Positions 6,943-8,965 of a DNA stretch of 8,965 bases are shown here, piece after piece. Each line of letters opens with the position of its first letter. The stretch's first letter is position 1. This stretch comes from Candidatus Eiseniibacteriota bacterium (GTDB taxonomy: Bacteria; Eisenbacteria; RBG-16-71-46; CAIMUX01; WJJG01), in contig VGIY01000091.1 of assembly GCA_016867695.1 (NCBI GenBank), forward strand, positions 1 to 8,965. The letters are read 5' to 3'. The position numbers were made by a program, and so were the translations under genes. The notes beneath the pieces are model-generated. The model saw nothing but the letters and a program-made list of their open reading frames with translations. It had not been told where the DNA came from and did no database searches.

Positions 6943-6966
6943 CCCGAGTGACCTCCCTCGGGTCAC
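6943..6966 (-). promoter_or_regulatory. Two mutually exclusive hairpins around the foldase ribosome binding site
   Basis: In the transcript, GUGACC (6966-6961) can pair with GGUCAC (6953-6948), closing a 7-nt loop and burying part of the AGGGAGGU site. Alternatively CCCGAG (6962-6957) can pair with CUCGGG (6948-6943), placing GGAGGUCA in an 8-nt loop directly before the ATG. Both stems are perfect 6-bp and share bases, so only one can form. A translational switch is an inference. Confidence 0.4.
6951..6958 (-). promoter_or_regulatory. Ribosome binding site that sets the foldase start
   Basis: AGGGAGGT lies 8 nt before the ATG at 6942. It supports this start over the in-frame GTG eight codons upstream. 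Confidence 0.75.
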
Positions 6967-6996
6967 CGCTCGCGACCGCGCCGCCCAGGAGTGCGG

Positions 6997-7446
6997 CTAG
7001 GGCTGCTGCTTGGTGACCCAGATGCGGATCGGCACGACGATGTCGGCGTGGAGCCGGATGTCGATCTTGTACACACCGAGAACCTTGAGCGGTTCTTCGA
7101 GCTGGACGCGACGGCGCTCGACCGTCAGGCCCTGCTCCTGGAGCGCCTCGACGATGTCCTGGCTGGTCACGCTGCCGAAGAGCCGGTCGTCCTCGCCCAC
7201 CTGGGCGGGGATCGTCAGGCTGATCTTCTCCAGCCGGCGGGCCAGCCCCTGGGCATCGCGCCGCTCCTTCTCGCCCCGAGCGGCGCGAACGCGCTCGGCC
7301 TGCTCGAACAGGCGGGCGCCGGCGCTGGTGGCGGGAATGGCCAGCTTGCCCGGCAGGAGGTGATTGCGCGCGTAGCCGGGCGCCACGCTGCGGCGCTCGC
7401 CGCGGCGTCCCAAACCCTCCACATCCTCCAGGAGGATGATCTCCAT
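6997..7446 (-). CDS. rplI: 50S ribosomal protein L9
   Basis: L9 binds 23S rRNA near the L1 stalk and helps maintain reading-frame fidelity. The 149 residues match the family's usual length. The N-terminal rRNA-binding domain shows MEIILLEDVEGLG (1-13) and GYARNHLLP (24-32), followed by a long charged connecting helix (about 41-76) and a C-terminal domain with LFGSVTSQDIVEAL and a terminal VVPIRIWV strand. The start is fixed by the family N-terminus, and GGAGG lies 5 nt upstream of the ATG. It lies 70 nt after rpsR, the common bacterial order. No dnaB follows; the next gene is the parvulin foldase. Confidence 0.97.
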   Translation of the reverse strand: MEIILLEDVEGLGRRGERRSVAPGYARNHLLPGKLAIPATSAGARLFEQAERVRAARGEKERRDAQGLARRLEKISLTIPAQVGEDDRLFGSVTSQDIVEALQEQGLTVERRRVQLEEPLKVLGVYKIDIRLHADIVVPIRIWVTKQQP

Positions 7447-7469
7447 CGGTGCCTCCTCGCTCCGCTTCC

Positions 7470-7508
7470 GGCGGCGGGGCCGCCCTCGCCCGGCGTCCGT
7501 TACGCCGG
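7470..7508 (-). other. Two tandem GC hairpins in the rpsR-rplI gap
   Basis: The first hairpin starts 8 nt after the rpsR stop: CCGGCGT (7490-7496) and ACGCCGG (7502-7508) form a perfect 7-bp stem with a 5-nt loop. The second has GGCGGC (7470-7475) and GCCGCC (7479-7484), a 6-bp stem with a GGG/CCC loop. Neither is followed by a U-run. They may be processing or stability elements, or chance products of GC-rich sequence. Confidence 0.4.
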
Positions 7509-7516
7509 CAGGGCGC

Positions 7517-7768
7517 CTACCTGTAGCTGTCCGCGACGAAGGGGATCATGGCCAGGATGCGGGCCCGCTTGACCGCGCGGGTGACCTGGGCCTGATGCGG
7601 CGTGCAATTGCCCGAGATCCGGCGCGGGACGATCTTGCCCCGGTCGGTGATCGCCCGCATCAGCCGGCGTTCGTCCTTGTAGTCGATTTGCTCGACCCGG
7701 TCGAGGCAGAGCTTGCAGACCTTGCGGCGCGGCACCCGCGCCGACTTCTTCTTCACCGTCTTGGCCAT
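7517..7768 (-). CDS. rpsR: 30S ribosomal protein S18
   Basis: S18 binds 16S rRNA on the platform as a heterodimer with S6. The 83-residue length is typical. Family motifs are RRKVCKLC (14-21), IDYKDERRL (28-36), RGKIVPRRISGNCTPHQ (43-59) and the C-terminal AVKRARILAMIPF. Cys18, Cys21, Cys55 and His58 are in the arrangement of the zinc-binding (C+) form, so zinc binding is likely but inferred. The upstream purine run GGGAGAGAG serves as the ribosome binding site. It is 56 nt downstream of rpsF with no ssb between them. Confidence 0.97.
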   Translation of the reverse strand: MAKTVKKKSARVPRRKVCKLCLDRVEQIDYKDERRLMRAITDRGKIVPRRISGNCTPHQAQVTRAVKRARILAMIPFVADSYR

Positions 7769-7809
7769 CGAGCTCTCTCCCTCTCTCCACGCGCCGGGCG
7801 GGGGGCGCC

Positions 7810-7824
7810 CCGGCGATTCGCCGG
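7810..7824 (-). other. Hairpin immediately after the rpsF stop
   Basis: CCGGCG (7810-7815) and CGCCGG (7819-7824) flank a 3-nt ATT loop and abut the TAG stop of rpsF (7827-7825). There is no U-run, and rpsR follows, so it is not a full terminator. A ribosome-stalling, processing or attenuating role is possible. Confidence 0.4.
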
Positions 7825-8313
7825 CTACTCGTCGCGCGGACCGCTGGCGCCGCGCGAGCGCCGGCGACCCTCGCGGCCGAAGGCCTCGTCGGCATCGTCG
7901 CCGCCGTCGTCGTCGAAGCGCCCGCCTCTGCCGCGGCCCCGGTCGCCCCGATCGCCACGGTCGCCCCGGTCGCCCCGATCGCCCCGATCACGCCGGTCGC
8001 GGCTGCGGAAGTCGGGGGCCGTCGGGTCGCCGGAGGCGTGCGTGGTCAGGTGGCGCAGGATCGACTCGTTCATCTTGAAGCGGCGGTCGATCTCCCGCAG
8101 CACCGGCGGTTCGGCGCGGAAGCGGATCAGCGTGTAGACGCCATCCTGGACCTTGCGGATGGGGTAGGCGAGCCTGCGCCTCCCCCACTTGTACACGCCC
8201 GATACCTCGCCCTTGCCGCCGGCGACGATCTGGGAGACCGCCTCGATCTCCCGGTCGATCCCGGCGTCATCCACCTGCGGGTGCAGGATGAATACCGTCT
8301 CGTACTCCCTCAC
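7825..8313 (-). CDS. rpsF: 30S ribosomal protein S6 with long DRG-repeat C-terminal tail
   Basis: S6 pairs with S18 on the 16S central domain. Residues 1-92 are a complete S6 fold: MREYETVFILHPQ (1-13), WGRRRLAYPI (43-52), DGVYTLIRFRAEPP (57-70) and NESILRHL (82-89). The start is GTG, with GGAGG 7 nt upstream and the expected MREYE N-terminus. Residues 93-162 form a disordered extension: basic SRDRR, six DRG triplets (109-126), RGRGGR, an acidic patch DDDGGDDADE (134-143), then a basic RRRSRG and a final DE. At 162 residues it is clearly longer than the roughly 95-135 common in the family. The tail could contact RNA or be modified; a RimK-type glutamate ligase target at the terminal DE is only a guess. 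It follows pth by 70 nt. Confidence 0.96.
   Translation of the reverse strand: MREYETVFILHPQVDDAGIDREIEAVSQIVAGGKGEVSGVYKWGRRRLAYPIRKVQDGVYTLIRFRAEPPVLREIDRRFKMNESILRHLTTHASGDPTAPDFRSRDRRDRGDRGDRGDRGDRGDRGRGRGGRFDDDGGDDADEAFGREGRRRSRGASGPRDE
7940..8002 (-). repeat. 9-bp imperfect repeat coding the S6 DRG tail
   Basis: Seven 9-bp units (plus strand CGGTCGCCC, CGATCGCCC and close variants) begin at 7940, 7949, 7958, 7967, 7976, 7985 and 7994. They encode Asp-Arg-Gly triplets in rpsF. Alternation of GAT/GAC and a CGT among CGG codons shows the units are not perfectly homogenised. The array is length-variable by nature without frameshifting. Confidence 0.9.
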
Positions 8314-8320
8314 GGGCCAA

Positions 8321-8325
8321 CCTCC
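8321..8325 (-). promoter_or_regulatory. Ribosome binding site supporting the rpsF GTG start
   Basis: GGAGG lies 7 nt before the GTG at 8313. A nearby out-of-frame ATG at 8328-8326 is not the start, because the GTG frame begins with the family's MREYET. Confidence 0.7.
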
Positions 8326-8334
8326 CCATGCACG

Positions 8335-8385
8335 GCCCGGGCCCCGGGGCTCGGGCGGAATCGCGGATCAGATCCAAAGCGATTC
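8335..8385 (-). promoter_or_regulatory. Candidate structured leader of rpsF (two hairpins)
   Basis: Starting at the pth stop, GAATCGC (transcript 8385-8379) pairs with GCGATTC (8364-8358), enclosing a smaller GGAT/ATCC stem and an unpaired UUU. A second hairpin has arms GCCCG (8356-8352) and CGGGC (8339-8335), one A-C mismatch, then GCC/GGC with a CCGG loop. They fill most of the 70-nt pth-rpsF gap. Many bacteria autoregulate rpsF through an S6:S18-binding leader RNA; this could be a version, but I cannot confirm the conserved motif. Confidence 0.4.
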
Positions 8386-8965
8386 ATTTAGCCCCATCGG
8401 CGGGGGGCTTGTCAAGCCCGCCCGCGAGGACGCGCCCGGCCCTGCGGCCCGCCGCCGCGGCCTCCCAGGGGGGCGGCAGGCCGTTGCAGCGGTTCATGGC
8501 CGCCGCCAGCCCGCGCGTCAGCGCCAGACCGAGCGCGTTCAGGCAGAGCTGGACGACCTGGGCGAAGCGCTCCCGCTCCTGCTCGTCGAAGACCTCGAGC
8601 ACGTGAGCGGAGACGTCGCGCGCGCCCTCGGGGCGCCCCACACCCACCCGCAGGCGCGCCACCCCGGTCGTGCCGAGCGTCTCCAGGACCGACTGCAGCC
8701 CGCGATGCCCCCCCGCCCCGCCCTCGGGCCGGATGCGGATCTTGCCCAGCGGAAGGTCGATGTCGTCCAGCAGGACGAGGAGGTCGCCGGGCGAGGCGCC
8801 CTCGCTGCGCAACGCCGCCTCCGCGGCGAGACCGCTCCGGTTCATGAAGGTCGTCGGCCGGACCAGCGGGTGCAGCCGCCCGCCCAGACGGATGCGGCTC
8901 TCCTGCCCATTGGGCTGCTCCTTCCAGGAGGCTCCGCCCCACTTGCGGCGGGCCGCCTCGATCAG
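8384..8965 (-). CDS. pth: Peptidyl-tRNA hydrolase, N-terminal part outside window
   Basis: Pth frees tRNA from peptidyl-tRNA that drops off ribosomes. The frame is open to the right edge (193 codons in the window), so the N-terminus with the catalytic His is missing. In-frame sequence before the first internal ATG reads LHPLVRPTTFMNRSG, the family's LxxPxTxMNxSG with the substrate-binding Asn. Next come GDLLVLLDDIDLPLGKIRIRPEGGAGGHRGLQSV, with the catalytic Asp in DDIDLPLG, and ARLRVGVGRP. At the place of E. coli Asn114 (GGHNG) this protein has Arg (GGHRG), which I believe occurs in other Pth proteins. After NRCNG the C-terminus extends roughly 30 residues further than E. coli Pth, and is Ala/Gly/Pro-rich. 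It is the most upstream gene seen of the S6-S18-L9 cluster. Confidence 0.95.
   Translation of the reverse strand: MIEAARRKWGGASWKEQPNGQESRIRLGGRLHPLVRPTTFMNRSGLAAEAALRSEGASPGDLLVLLDDIDLPLGKIRIRPEGGAGGHRGLQSVLETLGTTGVARLRVGVGRPEGARDVSAHVLEVFDEQERERFAQVVQLCLNALGLALTRGLAAAMNRCNGLPPPWEAAAAGRRAGRVLAGGLDKPPADGAK

Noticed and set aside
1288..6951. Long plus-strand open frames (about 1288-2808, 2979-5018, 4990-6951) of 500-680 codons
   Set aside because: They lie antisense to selA, fusA, the DUF151 gene and the foldase, show no family motifs, are rich in Arg/Ala/Gly/Pro, and one runs into the non-coding 25-bp repeats. This is the expected shadow of GC-biased third positions.
1..8965. tRNA genes, an in-window tRNA(Sec) or a SECIS element with in-frame TGA
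   Set aside because: Reading both strands I saw no cloverleaf or T-loop signature, and no gene here continues convincingly through a TGA. The reading was by eye, so a tRNA search program would be the firm test.

Overview
The window is a GC-rich (by eye about 70% or more) stretch of bacterial chromosome with every convincing gene on the minus strand, so it reads from high to low coordinates. The content is housekeeping: peptidyl-tRNA hydrolase, ribosomal proteins S6, S18 and L9, a secreted parvulin-type foldase, a DUF151 'bifunctional nuclease', elongation factor G and selenocysteine synthase SelA. The gene set and the codon-driven GC bias point to a free-living, probably uncultivated high-GC bacterium that makes selenoproteins. 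Membership of the deltaproteobacteria/Myxococcota or of FCB-related candidate phyla is plausible, but nothing here settles it.

Layout in transcription order. Block 1 (8965 to 5170) is pth (5' end outside the window), rpsF, rpsR, rplI, a signal-peptide parvulin/TPR protein, and the DUF151 nuclease. Gaps are 48-70 nt and no internal promoter stands out, so it looks like one operon. The ssb gene that many bacteria carry between rpsF and rpsR is absent, and S6 carries a long DRG-repeat tail instead. Several gaps hold GC-rich hairpins: two in the rpsF leader, one or two just after the rpsF and rpsR stops, and a pair of mutually exclusive hairpins around the ribosome binding site of the foldase gene.

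A 301-nt gene-free spacer (4869-5169) separates the blocks. It holds a strong U-less hairpin, five and a half copies of a 25-bp tandem repeat, and a near-consensus sigma70-type promoter (TTGACA, 16 bp, CATAAT) facing the second block.

Block 2 (4868 to 1) is fusA (EF-G), selA (17 nt later) and a gene starting 1 nt after the selA stop that runs off the left edge. That last protein looks like a bacterial tyrosine-kinase/MinD-type P-loop domain whose Walker motifs have decayed, followed by one transmembrane helix and a Pro/Ala-rich tail. It is the least ordinary gene here, and its tight coupling to selA is unexplained. No tRNA, rRNA, CRISPR array or insertion sequence was recognised. The many long plus-strand ORFs are shadows of the GC-rich minus-strand genes.
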